DNA of 64,000 nucleotides from Agriotes lineatus (Eukaryota > Arthropoda > Insecta > Coleoptera > Elateridae): NCBI GenBank assembly GCA_940337035.1, contig CALNHX010003602.1:81786-145785 (forward strand), given 5' to 3'. Positions 10,853 to 21,908 of the stretch are shown here, piece after piece (position 1 is the stretch's first letter; each line of letters starts with the position of its first letter). Both the position numbers and the translations under genes were made by a program. Below the pieces are notes generated by a model. It was not told the origin of the DNA. It saw only the letters and a program-made list of their open reading frames with translations, and made no database searches.

Positions 10853-11506
10853 AATCTCGTGTGATACACTCACATAACTTCCTTTTACAGTGATCTTATA
10901 ATTAGTCAAAAATTACATTTTTAATTTCTAAGCATTTGTCAAAATTTTTCAAAAATTACAAATTCTATAAAAACGGTAGAAAATCGAGCGTTAGTTGAAG
11001 CGACAAATTTTCTCTAAAATTTTAAGCTGAATTCAAAAATGTAATAATATACGGGGTGTTCTATTTAACATAGGAGTTAATAAAAAAATAGAAAAAAAAC
11101 AAGAGAAGCCCACTTTAGAAGTATTCAACTGGAAAATGACCTAGCTCACCTCAGTACAATAAAACTATAAAGTTTGAAAAAACCATTGAAGCCGTTTTTG
11201 AAAAAATCGAAAAAAACTGTAAAATCACAAGAGTAAACACCTACTTCCGGTTATGCGATTTCCTTCAAAAGCTTGCTGTCTCATCTAGATACCACACAAA
11301 ATTTATATATGAAGTTTCAACGCCATTCCTCTTTTCATTTTTGAGATATTCTGTTCACAGACAGACACACCGACACAGACAGACAGACCAATGAAAAAAA
11401 AATATGTTTTTTGAAATCAGGGGACTCTAAAACGTGAAGATCTGTTGAAAACTCAATTTCGAATTTTTGGGGTGAATCCAATACTTCCTTTATCGTAAAA
11501 GGAAGT
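10853..11506. repeat. MITE-like repeat family R1, copy 1
   Basis: This ~650-bp unit is shared with 20,220-21,033, 21,909-22,640 and 60,031-61,148. One end carries ACTTCCTTTTAC and the other TATCGTAAAAGGAAGT, so the ends form a short inverted repeat. Inside is a CAGACAGACA-type microsatellite and the conserved words CGCATAACCGGAAGTAGGTG (slightly varied here) and GGGTGTTCTATTT. No coding capacity is visible. The family is non-autonomous, and its transposase source is not in the window. Confidence 0.8.
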
Positions 11507-12188
11507 AAAAATCTATTAACATTAAGGTATGAGTCCCGTTGTTGTCTAATCTAGAGATTCCTTGTTGCTAACATTCTTGCGGCTGTTAACAAAAGCATTC
11601 TCCAACGGTAATCTGCACTACAGCATCCGAAGTAAACCGCTGTCGTTTTAGCGATCGCTATAATAAACAAAAAACATGAATTTTGTAATAATACGATAAT
11701 TAATAAGTATGAACACTTCCGATACTGATGCTCATAATTTCAGAAAAGTCTGCCTTTAATGCGTCTATTGAACATAAGATAGTTTCCAAACGCCTCACAT
11801 TTTCATTTGAAATTACATTACGAAAATGTCCTGAACGAACCACATCTTCAGTCGACTTTGTTCGTTGTCGAATTTTTCTGTATCAATAAACCACTGCCAT
11901 GTGGGAATAACTATAGCCACTATCTACAGCTTTTTTTCGAACGGTTGACACGTCACCAATACGCTAATGAACAATATCCACAACACCATTTGCTTGATTA
12001 ACTCGGGCTTCGCCCTCGTTATCAAACTGCAAATTCATGAAAAAAGTATGACTTCCAAAACTAGTTGTACAAATTACTATTTTAAATGAACTTTTCCGCT
12101 AGTTAGTTGCATTTTGTTTTAGTAACGTGCAGATCATTGTATCTAACAATGTGTTAATAAACAGGTGCTTAGTGATTGTGATGCAACA
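11507..12188. other. Gene-free stretch upstream of a spliced gene fragment
   Basis: No gene was recognised. A small palindromic run, CTCGGGCTTCGCCCTCG, lies near 12,001-12,018. Short frames here are not supported by any motif. Confidence 0.5.
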
Positions 12189-13473
12189 ATGCCATGTACT
12201 TACGCGGTAACAAAACGACGTAGTAAAGCTACTAAAGCTAGACAACGTTATTGGGATCGAGAAAGGGTGATAAAAGAAATTGAAAATTTGGAAGACTACG
12301 TAGCAGAAGATTCCCATTTAGAGTATTTTTCAAAGTAAGTATAAGCTGTTATTTTATTTTATAGTTACAACTAGTTATGTTAGTTGCAGTTACAACTAAT
12401 AATATGAAATTTCCATCTGTTGCATGCTTTTTAGAAAATGCTATAGAGGGTGTCCCTTTTTTGATGGCATTAAATGAAAATCTCCGTATCATTAGAGCTA
12501 AAGGAAAATGGTTCGCACATTATCAAGTCAACTTTATGACAGCATGCTTTAACTAAAATTTTGGAAATTATTACTTTTTTAAATTAAAGAATTTTATTTA
12601 CCTAAGTAGACCATGGTTTACGTAAAATCGATAACAATTGAACAAGAAATGCAAAACATAATTATTCTAGTTTGTTCTAAAAACTCCTCGTAGCGAAATT
12701 ATCGCACTAAACGTACTAAAACAATTGAAAAGTATGTTTTTAGATGAAACAATATGAGTTTCACTATACAGTTGAAAACTACAATAAAAAAATCTTTACA
12801 ACAATCTACGATTGTAAGTGATTTTGCAAAATTCATGGCCTACTTTACGTATATAAGAAAATGTTATTTAAAACAACGTCAAGTAAACTGAGGACAGAGT
12901 AGAATTAGCACTTACCGGGCTTTGAACCATTTAATTTGATGTTTGAGTTTTGAAAATCGGATGACCAATAACTCTGCTCGTTTTCATGTACCTCTCTGTA
13001 TATTTTTTCATCTCGATTTTTTCGCTAGAAGGCAACACTTGCGAATAGTTTTAAAAGTAAAGTCCATGTATTGAAAGTGCGGTTATTGAAACGACATTAC
13101 GGCACGCCCTATTTTGACCCCCAACATTATTTTATAGTATGCACTTGTTACTAAATAAACATTTAATTTCAGTATGCCAGAAGAAAATCTCCCAGATTTA
13201 TATGTGGAAACAGAAAATCCCGAATATGCTAAGCCAATACTTGCTGGCAACCGAATTGTCGATATTGCTTTATTGATAGAACAATTGCAAAAATTGGTTT
13301 ATCACGATCGGATATATGTATTTGGGAAAATGATCTTTACCAACGCGGAGCCATATATTGTAATGGTCTTAGACCCACGACTCCTGCTAGCATTGCAAAT
13401 TAATGAACATTTCAATAAGCACAGAGTTGGCGTGTTGTATATAACTGCAATGCTAAACTTAAATTTCAAATAA
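12189..13473 (+). CDS. N-terminal part of a Mutator/YqaJ-type transposon protein, two exons
   Basis: Exon 1 runs 12,189-12,334: ATG, a basic start (MPCTYAVTKRRSKATKARQR), an acidic end, then a GTAAGT donor. Exon 2 begins at 13,173 after TTTAATTTCAG and ends with TAA at 13,473. Joining them preserves the frame and gives 148 aa. The segment ILAGNRIVDIALLIEQLQKL matches the N-terminal signature of the insect family seen at 46.4 kb (GRRIVDI-type, followed by a Mutator-like transposase and a YqaJ nuclease). The match fades after this signature, and the transposase core is absent, so the gene is truncated. A clean intron and open frame suggest either recent truncation or retained expression. The exon structure is inferred from splice signals only. 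Confidence 0.55.
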
Positions 13474-15185
13474 CAAATTAATGCATTGGTAAATAGATGC
13501 CAGTAATGATAAAGTAATTAAGTAAGCAACGCAAATGGCAAGCTTGTTTTTCACAGGGGTCGAAGTTGACTTGCAAATAAATTAAATAATAGGTTTGTGC
13601 ATAATAAATAGCCGAATCGAAAGAAATAAATAGTCACAAAAAGGTTTGCTATGTGCAAGTAAAAGAAGCGTAGTTTCAATAAAGCTAGTCAGTGAAATTT
13701 GTGAGGATTCCAAAAAGGTAAAGAAGCCAGAATGACATAACAATACATTGCGAAAGAGCAATCTGAAAAATCAGGCAGGTGGACATGAGAAAGCAATTAG
13801 AAAAGCAGGCAACAGGATATGAAGAAAGCAATTGAGAAGCAAGGAACTCTTAAAATAATCAGTGCATTGAACGGTTGTTAATAGCAGAGCAAATAATATA
13901 ACGTGTTTGTGTGAGTGGCTCAAAGAGACGATTTTAAATATAAGAAACAGACAATAAATTTAGTTTGTAAGAAATTTGAAAATTTAAAACTATGTTATCA
14001 AACTTTTTCTAGAATTAACCAAAACTTATTTCCGTTTATATTGTAACCATAGCAATGGTTTCTATTTTGTTTTAATAACGGGGGAGAACAAATGAAATAA
14101 ATTAAGATTGATAGTGTTAGATTTGTGCTCCACTTTAATTATAATTTTAACACAATAAATGAGCATTTTTCAAAATGAAAAATATACCATTGTGTTGTGC
14201 ACTTTTCATATTTTATACCATATACCAAAAATAAAAATTTTCACGAGGTGCCTCTCCGAGTATTTTCGCTAGCTGATTCTGCTCGAGATTTCGACAACTA
14301 CTTCTAGCCAAAACAAGGGTCCAGAGCCAGGGGTCTGCACTGCGATACTTAGGACAGGACTGCATGAGTGCTACCGGCAGCTTCAACAGCGAGGAAAGCC
14401 GTTCCAGGGCCAGAAACACCCCAGGGACTTGTTTTGGAGCATCGGGGGAGCCGCTGTTATAAGGTACCCCAAAATTTACCTAAAATATAAGAGGGAGCGG
14501 TCGGATTTCGACTTGCATATGAGAGGAGGCCTTACTGAGGAGGATTCGAACATTTCCACGGGCACCGCGAAGACGCAGTTCGAAAAATTAGCGGTTTTCC
14601 AAATTTGAGGTTATGCGAAGGTAAAACAGTTGCAAGCTCGTGTCGGCGTCCCTTCTGACGTCACGAAAGAAATTAGTGCCTGAAACAAAACCTGATAATT
14701 ACCGCCAAAGCGCGAAAATTTGAATAAATACCTTTTCGAATGTTCATAGTTTCACTATTGTTTAACGTCAACAACGCAGACTTGCACCCGCGAACCATTT
14801 TGTAGGGTTTCTTGACGGTATTGCAAACATTTAGCTACCGCCTAATGGAACTAAATGCGGTGAACAGAGCCGTATCAGAAAATTTGTAATTTCTCAATCA
14901 ACTAGGAACCTACCAGAGTGAAGAAGCTTGTTGTTCTACTTGAGCTAGCGTTTATTATAATTAATTGCAGGTAAAAACAATATTAAAAGGGCATATAACC
15001 ATTTATTTTGGGCAGTAAATAAGTACAGCTCACATTTTAACCATCCTAATAAATTGATAACAGGCAAAAGTTCCGTACACAGTAAAATATTAAACAAAGC
15101 ATTGTGCATATTGGATTTTTACTCTAACTTACAATTACATATTAATTAAAACCCAGTCATTAAAGAGCATCAATTGCAACTTTAA
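13474..15185. other. Gene-free stretch, its right end probably an LTR
   Basis: No coding gene was recognised. Because a tRNA-Lys primer site starts at 15,186, the DNA just to its left should be an LTR on the plus strand ending ...CAACTTTAA. I could not locate the LTR's left end. The region 14,220-14,880 is more GC-rich than its surroundings and does not match any family I know. Confidence 0.45.
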
Positions 15186-15203
15186 TGGCGCCCAACGTGG
15201 GGC
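15186..15203 (+). other. tRNA-Lys primer-binding site of a lost LTR element
   Basis: TGGCGCCCAACGTGGGGC is a perfect complement of the 3' end of tRNA-Lys(CTT), the primer used by many insect Gypsy elements. No gag or pol follows, so only the 5' end of this element remains. Confidence 0.75.
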
Positions 15204-15266
15204 AACGGCGAATATTTGACTTAATTAAACTGTCCCTTACAAAATAAAACTAGGATCCATAACAAT

Positions 15267-15416
15267 ATGTCGCTTGTAGCCAAATTTATCGGTGGCAAAA
15301 GAACAAATTTAATTCAAAGGGGAGTTTATACGACGAGATGTATTGGGGCAGGATTGCCTTATAGTTTAGGGCCTTCTTTCCATAAATTGTCGACCAACAA
15401 AAGGAAATATTTTTAG
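15267..15416 (+). CDS. Short ORF, 49 aa, unidentified
   Basis: This frame begins MSLVAKFIGGKRTNLIQR and ends STNKRKYF before TAG. It is basic, has few acidic residues, and contains GAGLPYSLGPSFHK; the overall look recalls a mitochondrial targeting segment of a small respiratory-chain protein. I do not recognise it. It starts 64 bp after the tRNA-Lys primer site, so it could be part of a retroelement leader, a captured or processed host fragment, or chance. Confidence 0.25.
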   Translation: MSLVAKFIGGKRTNLIQRGVYTTRCIGAGLPYSLGPSFHKLSTNKRKYF

Positions 15417-15570
15417 AAAGCTTCTGTAAGAGACAGCAACAGAAAAAAAAATCCTGCAGACCAAAAAGAGAACTAAGACATCATTGCAGCAGGACGACAT
15501 GGACTATGGTTCGAATTCAGCATAACCTGATATGAATTCTGTCGAATTAGCAAAATCAAAATACAAAATC

Positions 15571-15860
15571 ATGGAGGAGCTAACCAAGGATAATGTTGCA
15601 GATGTAGAAAAAATACAAAAGGCCAAAGGGATAATATAATTTGGCATCAGGTACGAAGAAATCGCCTAACAGCTTCTGCTTTTGGAAGAATTTGTTCAAG
15701 AAGAAGCACTACACCGTGTCACAATTTCATTAAAGAACTGTTTTACAGAAACTACGATTTAAAAGTAAAATCAGTACAATATGGCATCAAAATCGAGACA
15801 AAGACTGTTCAATTATTCCAAAGACATTCCAACATTCACTCAATAAGTAGCGGTTCTATT
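15571..15860 (+). pseudogene. YqaJ nuclease domain fragment, frameshifted
   Basis: One frame encodes MEELTKDNVADVEKIQKAKG and meets a stop. In the neighbouring frame the text continues as WHQVRRNRLTASAFGRICSR and then KSVQYGIKIETKTVQLFQ. This is the start of the YqaJ viral-recombinase-type exonuclease fold (W-x2-R-x4-LTAS-x-FG...YG). The same segment occurs at 45.2 kb as WHQERLKRLTASKT. The later catalytic residues (SPDG, D/ExK) are missing, so the copy is truncated as well as frameshifted. With the N-terminal fragment at 12.2-13.5 kb on the same strand, it may be the two ends of one decayed gene. Confidence 0.75.
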
Positions 15861-16358
15861 ATATTTTCCAATTTCAGTTATTTAGTTAAATATTGAAACA
15901 TCACAATAACAAACATTATACCTCTGTTTAAATTAAAATTAAAAAGGTAGGTTTTTGTATAATTAAAGTGAATCCACATTCATTTTTTCAGGTAGACTGA
16001 CAGTTGTAGATTTCATGTAAAGGATGTTTCTGTATTTCTTCAGTCGTTATTTTAATCGCGATATAAATTTATTGAACGTTTCTAAAACTTTTAATTCTTC
16101 GGTAATGCATAATAAATTTTTATGCCTACATATAAAGGACTATTTACTCTTGATATTTTGTAGCCTGAGGAAGTCTGAAATCATTTTTGTAGTATTATAG
16201 CTGTGTACGTTAGATGATTTAATTAATTTACTTTTCTTCTTTAAAATAAACTGCCATAGTGTGAAAATATGTAAATTAGTAGAGTACAAATATTTAATTT
16301 GAGAAAAAATGGTCTACAAGAATCGTATTTTTTTAATTTACACATAGTTTTTATTGCA
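15861..16358. other. Gene-free AT-rich stretch
   Basis: No gene, repeat or structural RNA was recognised in this stretch. Confidence 0.5.
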
Positions 16359-18340
16359 CGTTGTTACAGTATTAAATTGATCTTACGACACTCACGAATG
16401 AGTGAGTGCCAGTTACTTAACCAAGTCCGGGAAACGTACACACTTACTCTGGAAATCGTAGGAAACAGGCTAAAGGCCGCGGCCCAAATACGCTCAGGGA
16501 GAGAGACGTGGTTCTAAACGGTACGCCACAGGGCAAGCGTGTCGATATGTATATAGGGTGTTGCTAAATAAAAGGGCGCCACAAGATCCAAGTCCAAGGG
16601 ACCCACGTTCAACCAGACCTTGAGAGTCAAACGGGGTGTGATAAGAGTACTCGGCCTCACGAACCTCGTCGCTGCCACGGCGAGCGTCGGCTAACTTACC
16701 TGTGATACGCTCAGGCTTCGCTGTACATAAATCTTTACAATTCAACCTGAAAGAGGCATGCACAGATTCGTCAATTATAAGGCCTCAGTTTAAATGACAG
16801 TCTATTAAGAACATTAGCGATACATGTGACCATAAGGGGGTCGATACACACACAGAGGTACCAGTAAAAGAGAGGGCCCTGCTGGGAGTCGCTCTATTCC
16901 TAGTTCTATCTAAAGGGTCGTCTTAATTCTTAAATATACAGCAGGCCTTGGTACGCCGTACCAAAGTTACTCATACAAAAGGATATCAAGGGCCGTAAAG
17001 AAAGTGAAACATACAACGGGCCTTGGTACGCCGTACTAAAGTTAATCAAGCGGCCAAAACAGCGGTGGAATTATATTACACTTGCGTCAGATATGAACGA
17101 AACCAGGCTAATTTAAGCAAGCAAAATGAGCTATGTATGACAGTGATCAAATTATATTACATGGACTGCGTATATGAACGACACCCGGCTAATTTAAGCA
17201 AGCACAATGAGCTGTGCATGACAGCAATCAAATTATATTACATGGGCGGCGAATATGAACGACACCAGGCTAATTTAAGCAAGCAAAATGAGCTGTGTAT
17301 GACAGCGATCAAATTATATTACATGGGCGGCGTATATGAACGACGCCAGGCTAATTTAAGCAAGCAAAATGAGCTGTGTATGACAGCGATCAAATTATAT
17401 TACATGGGTGGCATATATGAACGACGCCAGGCTAATTTAAGCAAGTAAAATGAGCTGTGTATGACAGCGATCAAATTATATTACATGGGCGGCGTATATA
17501 AACGACGACCGGCTAATTTAAGCAAGCAAAATGAGCTGTGTATGGCAGCGATCAAATTATATTACATGTGCGGCGTATATGAACGACGCATGGCTAAGTT
17601 AAGCAAGAAAAACGAGCTGTGAATGACAGCGATCAAATTATATTACATTGGCGGCGTATGTGAACGACATTAGTTAACTAAATGTACACATATTGTACCT
17701 TTGTAGCGAAGCACCAAGCGTCGGGTAAGGTGATAGCCGGCGGTCCGAATGTTGGCTCGAACGAAAGCGTAGAGGTTGATGGTAACACTAGTGGAAGTTC
17801 CGCTAACGTTGGAAAAATATAGGTCACGTCTCCCTCTTGACGAAATAACGATGAGACCGAAATGGTACAACCCTGCCGTTGAAATCCCCGATTCTGGGAA
17901 AAAGGCCTAGCTTAGCCCTTCGAAATATTGCAAGGTTTGATCTTGTTCCGTGATCACTAGAACTCACGCCTGCACAACATAGCACCAGCCACTCGAAAAA
18001 TGCACCGCTCGCCTCTACGACTCGAGAGCAAGTCCGCGCCAAGCGCACTTTTAGGCGGCAGAACGCCTGACCCTGCCTCCGTACAGCCAATCCGCGTACA
18101 GATCGTTTCGCATGATGAGCTCACGGCCCGTCCGCGCGAGAGAGATCGACTAAGGGTATTGATTTTTCGGGAAAGATATCTCGCTCGCTCTTAAGGCTTG
18201 TGTTTTTAAATAAGCGAACATCGGGCGCTCCTGGCTGCGATAAAATAGCCAGCTGCACTCACCACGATTGTGCTTGATGCTAAACGCTGCAGTATTATAA
18301 GATATAATATTACCAAAACGGACTTGATATACAGGCAGAT
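16359..18340. repeat. Repeat family R2, copy A (minisatellite-bearing element)
   Basis: The first ~230 bp (16,359-16,590) align with 42,795-43,020: TTGTTACRGTAT start, ACGACAC(T/C)CACG, CAGGCTAAA, CGCTCAGGGAG, AACGGTACG, GGGCAAGCGTG, a TATA-like run and AATAAAAGGG(G)CGCC. Both copies then carry a tandem array starting ~300-450 bp downstream, followed by unusually GC-rich DNA. The TGTTAC start, TATA-like run and polyA-like word resemble an LTR, but no PBS or coding region can be tied to it. It could be a solo LTR or a non-autonomous retroelement. Confidence 0.55.
17047..17680 (+). repeat. 81-bp minisatellite, about eight units
   Basis: The words AAATTATATTACATG and GCTAATTTAAGCAAGCA recur every 81 bp (near 17,070, 17,150, 17,231, 17,312, 17,393, 17,474, 17,555 and 17,634). 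Central units are almost identical and the outer ones diverge. Since 81 is a multiple of three, one frame stays open through five units and would encode 27-residue repeats ending YERRQANLSKQ. A CAA-to-TAA change at about 17,446 stops it. Confidence 0.95.
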
Positions 18341-19524
18341 TCGCCAACTTGTACCAAACTATACGAAAGGGTTACGGACTTCTTATAAATAGAAAATGGC
18401 CTGACAACGTTTTTGTATTTGAAATATAATATCTTTTGAATTACCCCAAAATTCTATACCAAAAGAAAGAAAACAATTCCAAAATCGTCCTGTAAAATAG
18501 TGCTTTCGGGCCTAAAAATTGTGCAGTAATGCATGATGTCCAGGACGGTTGCCTAAAAAATACTTTACACAATATCAGGCACAACTAAGTCATTTTATAA
18601 GATGGTGCCCATTTTGCATTTTTAATTGCTGTAAAAACGTTTTCAAGATATTCCTGAGAGTAATTCGTTTTATAAAATTTGTTTCAGCAACATTTCGAAA
18701 ATATTTATAAAATACCAAATTTCTAATTGGGATATGCATTTCCGTAAATATAATATTTCACGGCCACAAACTGCAACGAAAGAGCTTAACCATACTTAAG
18801 TACCCTTTACAAAAGGATTAGTGTAGCGACAAGTAGCCTATTGTAGTCATCAGTTACTTGCTTTTCGTCCATCATGGCCGACCATCTTTGAGTGCCTTTA
18901 GATTTTCTATTAAAAATGAGTAGATATTACGGTACTTTAATTGAGTTCTCTTCAATAGAAAAAGATGAATTTGATATAAAAAAATGCAGAAACACCAGCC
19001 CCAGGACATATGCAAGTTTAATTAAATTCGGCCAGCTGGTTATTTACTTATTGGTTTATTTGTAGTAATTCAGCATTAGAATTCTTGTTTTTTAAATACT
19101 AATGGCAAAACCAAAATTAAACATTCAATCAAAATTTCTCAACAAAGAATAGCTGTGCCAAAATTGAAGGAAAAATATTGCTTACCCCCGAAGATAAGTA
19201 CAATATACTTATTTCGGTAATTAATAACCCAAATTTGTTTTTCTCATATAAATATCCAAAGTGATTAACACAAGAAAGCAACATGTAAAAGGAAATTACT
19301 AAACAGCAAAAAAGTTATAACGATTATTACCTGATACCCTGTCCTTAATTTATCAAATTATTAGAAATTAGATGCAGAAGAGTGCTTGATGGAGCTGTAC
19401 TGTACACTGCATAGCAAAACAATGAGTCATAGCGTCATACCCCTCCCCTGCCCCCGCCAAATCACCAACTCTGCAGTCCACCACTTCTGCCCACTTGGCG
19501 CAACCACTCAGTCTGGTGTACCTA
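18341..19524. other. Gene-free stretch
   Basis: This is AT-rich, with no gene recognised. Short frames lack motifs. Confidence 0.5.
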
Positions 19525-19632
19525 CCCATGAACTTCTGAGCATACGGCAATAACACCATAGCTCAAATGCTTCTAATCGTTTGTTTGCAGCTTTTGTGAG
19601 AGTTCATGCTTCTGTGCCATATAGAAAAACTA
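19525..19632 (-). pseudogene. Non-LTR retrotransposon fragment, RT C-terminal region
   Basis: The minus strand encodes VFLYGTEA, a stop, then TLTKAANKRLEAFELWCYCR and ML. This is the conserved post-RT segment of jockey/RTE-like elements (LYG-ETW...L...E....R..). One in-frame stop is present. The endonuclease end of a similar element lies in the same orientation at 22,990-23,140, across the palindromic composite. Confidence 0.7.
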
Positions 19633-19883
19633 CAGGGTTTCCGAGATATTTGCAAAAAACTTAGAAAACATATTGTTTTGACATCTCCCCCCCCCCCTCC
19701 AAAACCCGACGCGCTAGCAACAGATACTTTTTACCGCATTTACAGCAAAGGGCAATGAACAACTTGTGATAGTCAGAACTTAGTTTTTTTGGATTCCCTA
19801 GTTTGGAGCTAATTTTACTGTACTATTAACGATATCTTCCTTATTATCAGATGGAACCTTCCCTGTGTATAATATATATATAG
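19633..19883. other. Gene-free flank of the palindromic composite
   Basis: This contains a C-homopolymer run near 19,687-19,698 and a (TA)n run at 19,868-19,883 directly next to the composite's left end. No gene was recognised. Confidence 0.5.
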
Positions 19884-20975
19884 GCCAGTCGACAAGTACA
19901 TTTTAGCGGGAATAATTCCGGACAAGCTGGAATAAATTTTAATCTGTTCTGTTGGGACTCAGAAAATATATATTAATTTTGCACCCCCTGACAGGCCCGG
20001 ATTTAACCGCTATGCTTAAAAAAAGGTCTAAATTTTTATATTTTTCCTAATATTAGTGAATATCTCGATTAGTATCAACTTTTGAGCAAAATACGTAGTT
20101 ATCAAAATTAAAGAAGAGTAAATTCTCTACAAAAAATGTTCTATACATTTTTGTCATATATTAGCTTGTTTCGAATTCATAGGCGTCGATATATACTTTT
20201 TTTCGAGCATTTGCTTGTTACTTTCTTTTACGATAAAAGAAGTATTGGATTCACCCTAAACATTCGAACTTGAGTTTTCAACAGATCTTCACGTTTTAAA
20301 GTGCCCTGAACCCAAAAAACATGTTTTTGTTCATTGCTCTGTCTGTGTGTCGGTCTGTCTGTGTGTCTGTTTGTGAATAGAATATCTCAAAACGAAAAGA
20401 GATATGACGTTGAAACTTCATTACATAAGTTTTGTGTACTATCTAGATGCGACAGCAAGCTTTTGAAGAAAATCGCATAACCGGAAGTAGGTGTTTACTC
20501 TTGTTATTTTTCAGTTTTTTTGGATTTTTTCAAAAACGGCTCTAACGATTTTTTTCAAACTTTACAATTTTAATAAATTTTTAATGTGTATTGATGTGAG
20601 CTAGGCAATTTTTCAGTCGAATACCTCTAAAATGGGTTTCTTTTGTTTTCTTTTCCAATTTTTTTTATTAACTCCTGTTTTAAATAGAACACCCAGTATA
20701 TTATTACATTCTTGAATTCAGCTTAAAATTTTAGAGAAAATTTGTCTCTTGAACTAACGCTTTATTTTGTATGGTTTCTGTACAAATTGCAATTTTTGAA
20801 AATTTTTGACAAATGCTTGAATGTATGTACCTATGTATGTATGTATAATCGATAACCTCGTTTTACCTTGCGGTGTAGAGGCTGGTGCTTTATGTGCTTG
20901 TATCTGGCGCTACCATGCTCAACTTGCCCCGGATTCGGGATACAAAGTTAAAGATTAAAAATCAAATTTTGGCTA
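19884..20975 (+). repeat. Left arm of the palindromic composite
   Basis: This is inverted relative to 21,909-22,990. Shared words include GCGGGAATAATTCCGGACAA, GGCCCGGATTTAACCGC and CAAGTTGAGCA-type text on the matching strand. It has a short deletion near 19,898 compared with the right arm's outer end. It contains an (ATGT)n run and a ~125-bp insert not found in R1 copies 1 and 4. Confidence 0.85.
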
Positions 20976-21033
20976 ATTATAAAATCACTATGAAAGGAAG
21001 TTGTGTGCCTGTATCACACCAGATTTTTTGTAT
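20220..21033. repeat. R1 repeat, copy 2
   Basis: Inverted relative to copy 1. It starts TACTTTCTTTTACGATAAAAG and ends at the CACACCAGATTT word, which lies just beyond the stop codon of the cysteine-rich ORF. A ~125-bp extra segment (about 20,822-20,950) is shared only with copy 3. Confidence 0.8.
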
Positions 21034-21035
21034 TA

Positions 21036-21869
21036 TTATTGATGTTCCACTATTCCAACTTTGCTAACTTCAAGTTTCTTTTGAAGTTGACTGCTCATCA
21101 ATTTTTTTTGCCTTTTTGATGTTGGTGGTTGTTCAATATCACTTTGACTTTCAACAATATCTGTCTCGTGTTCCGAATTTGCTTCATAATCTTGGGAATG
21201 TTCTATTGATTGTTCTAGATCGATATGCAAGTCCTCGTCGTCGTCTTCGTCGTCTACTTCGATCACGTCCACAGTATTCAAACAAGATTTGCTCTGACAG
21301 AAACCACATATTACTGAGCAATGAAAACCTGCTTTGCGACAAGATACATTACAACCTTTGGCGCATTTACAAGAAATTAGTTTCAGTAATTCTTGGGGAG
21401 CTGCGTCTTGTACAGTGGGAATGGGCATTAATCCATTCTTTGAATTTCTCCATCCCCACTCGAAAGGTGATTTTTCGTTTCCATACCATAGCTGAATTTG
21501 GTTGTAAGTACGGAACGAGTGCAAGCGAGCTGCGTCTTTGGTTGGTGGTAATGATGCTAGATTTGGTAAACTTCTGTTAATAGATTGTACGAAACACTGG
21601 TATCTATACCTGTTCAATGATACACAGTGTGTTGATGCATACAGAAGAAGAAGAAATTGTTCTCCCACTTTATCTATTTCCTCTGGGGACGCGTTTGGGT
21701 CTTTGAAAATTTGAACAGCCTTCTGTAAGTTTTTCTCTTTCTGTAGAAGTTTAACGAACTTCATTTTCCCCTGCCTGTATAGTGCGGAAACAGTATCGCA
21801 GCCACTAAATGCATGCAGAAATAAAATGTTGTCCCTAATTGAATCATCCGGAATTACTCCCTTACACAA
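21036..21869 (-). CDS. Cysteine-rich transposon-associated protein (HAFSGCDT family), N-terminally truncated
   Basis: This ~277-residue reading frame has an N-terminal FLHAFSGCDTVSALYRQGK, a middle SLNRYRYQCFVQSINRS and LPPTKDAARLHSFRTYNQIQ (stepwise), then WGWRNSKNGLMPI. A cysteine-rich segment follows: LLKLISCKCAKGCNVSCRKA then CSVICGFCQSKSC. The last ~80 residues are very acidic and then basic (KRQKK). This pattern is a multi-copy family in invertebrate genomes that I recognise without a settled name; the cysteine block resembles CXC/Tesmin-type zinc-binding domains. No ATG starts the frame: it opens with TTG at a junction with the copied terminal sequence, so the N-terminal part is lost. 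The position between inverted arms supports a transposon origin. DNA binding is an inference from the cysteine block. Confidence 0.7.
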   Translation of the reverse strand: MCKGVIPDDSIRDNILFLHAFSGCDTVSALYRQGKMKFVKLLQKEKNLQKAVQIFKDPNASPEEIDKVGEQFLLLLYASTHCVSLNRYRYQCFVQSINRSLPNLASLPPTKDAARLHSFRTYNQIQLWYGNEKSPFEWGWRNSKNGLMPIPTVQDAAPQELLKLISCKCAKGCNVSCRKAGFHCSVICGFCQSKSCLNTVDVIEVDDEDDDEDLHIDLEQSIEHSQDYEANSEHETDIVESQSDIEQPPTSKRQKKLMSSQLQKKLEVSKVGIVEHQ

Positions 21870-21908
21870 GCCTTACAGCCATTTCAAAAGACTTATCGAC
21901 TGGCCTAT

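Noticed and set aside
17047..17680. Regular repeats that might suggest a CRISPR array
   Set aside because: Whole 81-bp units repeat in tandem with no variable spacers, and the DNA is eukaryotic. It is a minisatellite.
19368..19559. 63-residue minus-strand frame as a gene
   Set aside because: It overlaps the tail of the RT fragment in another frame; only the RT reading makes sense.
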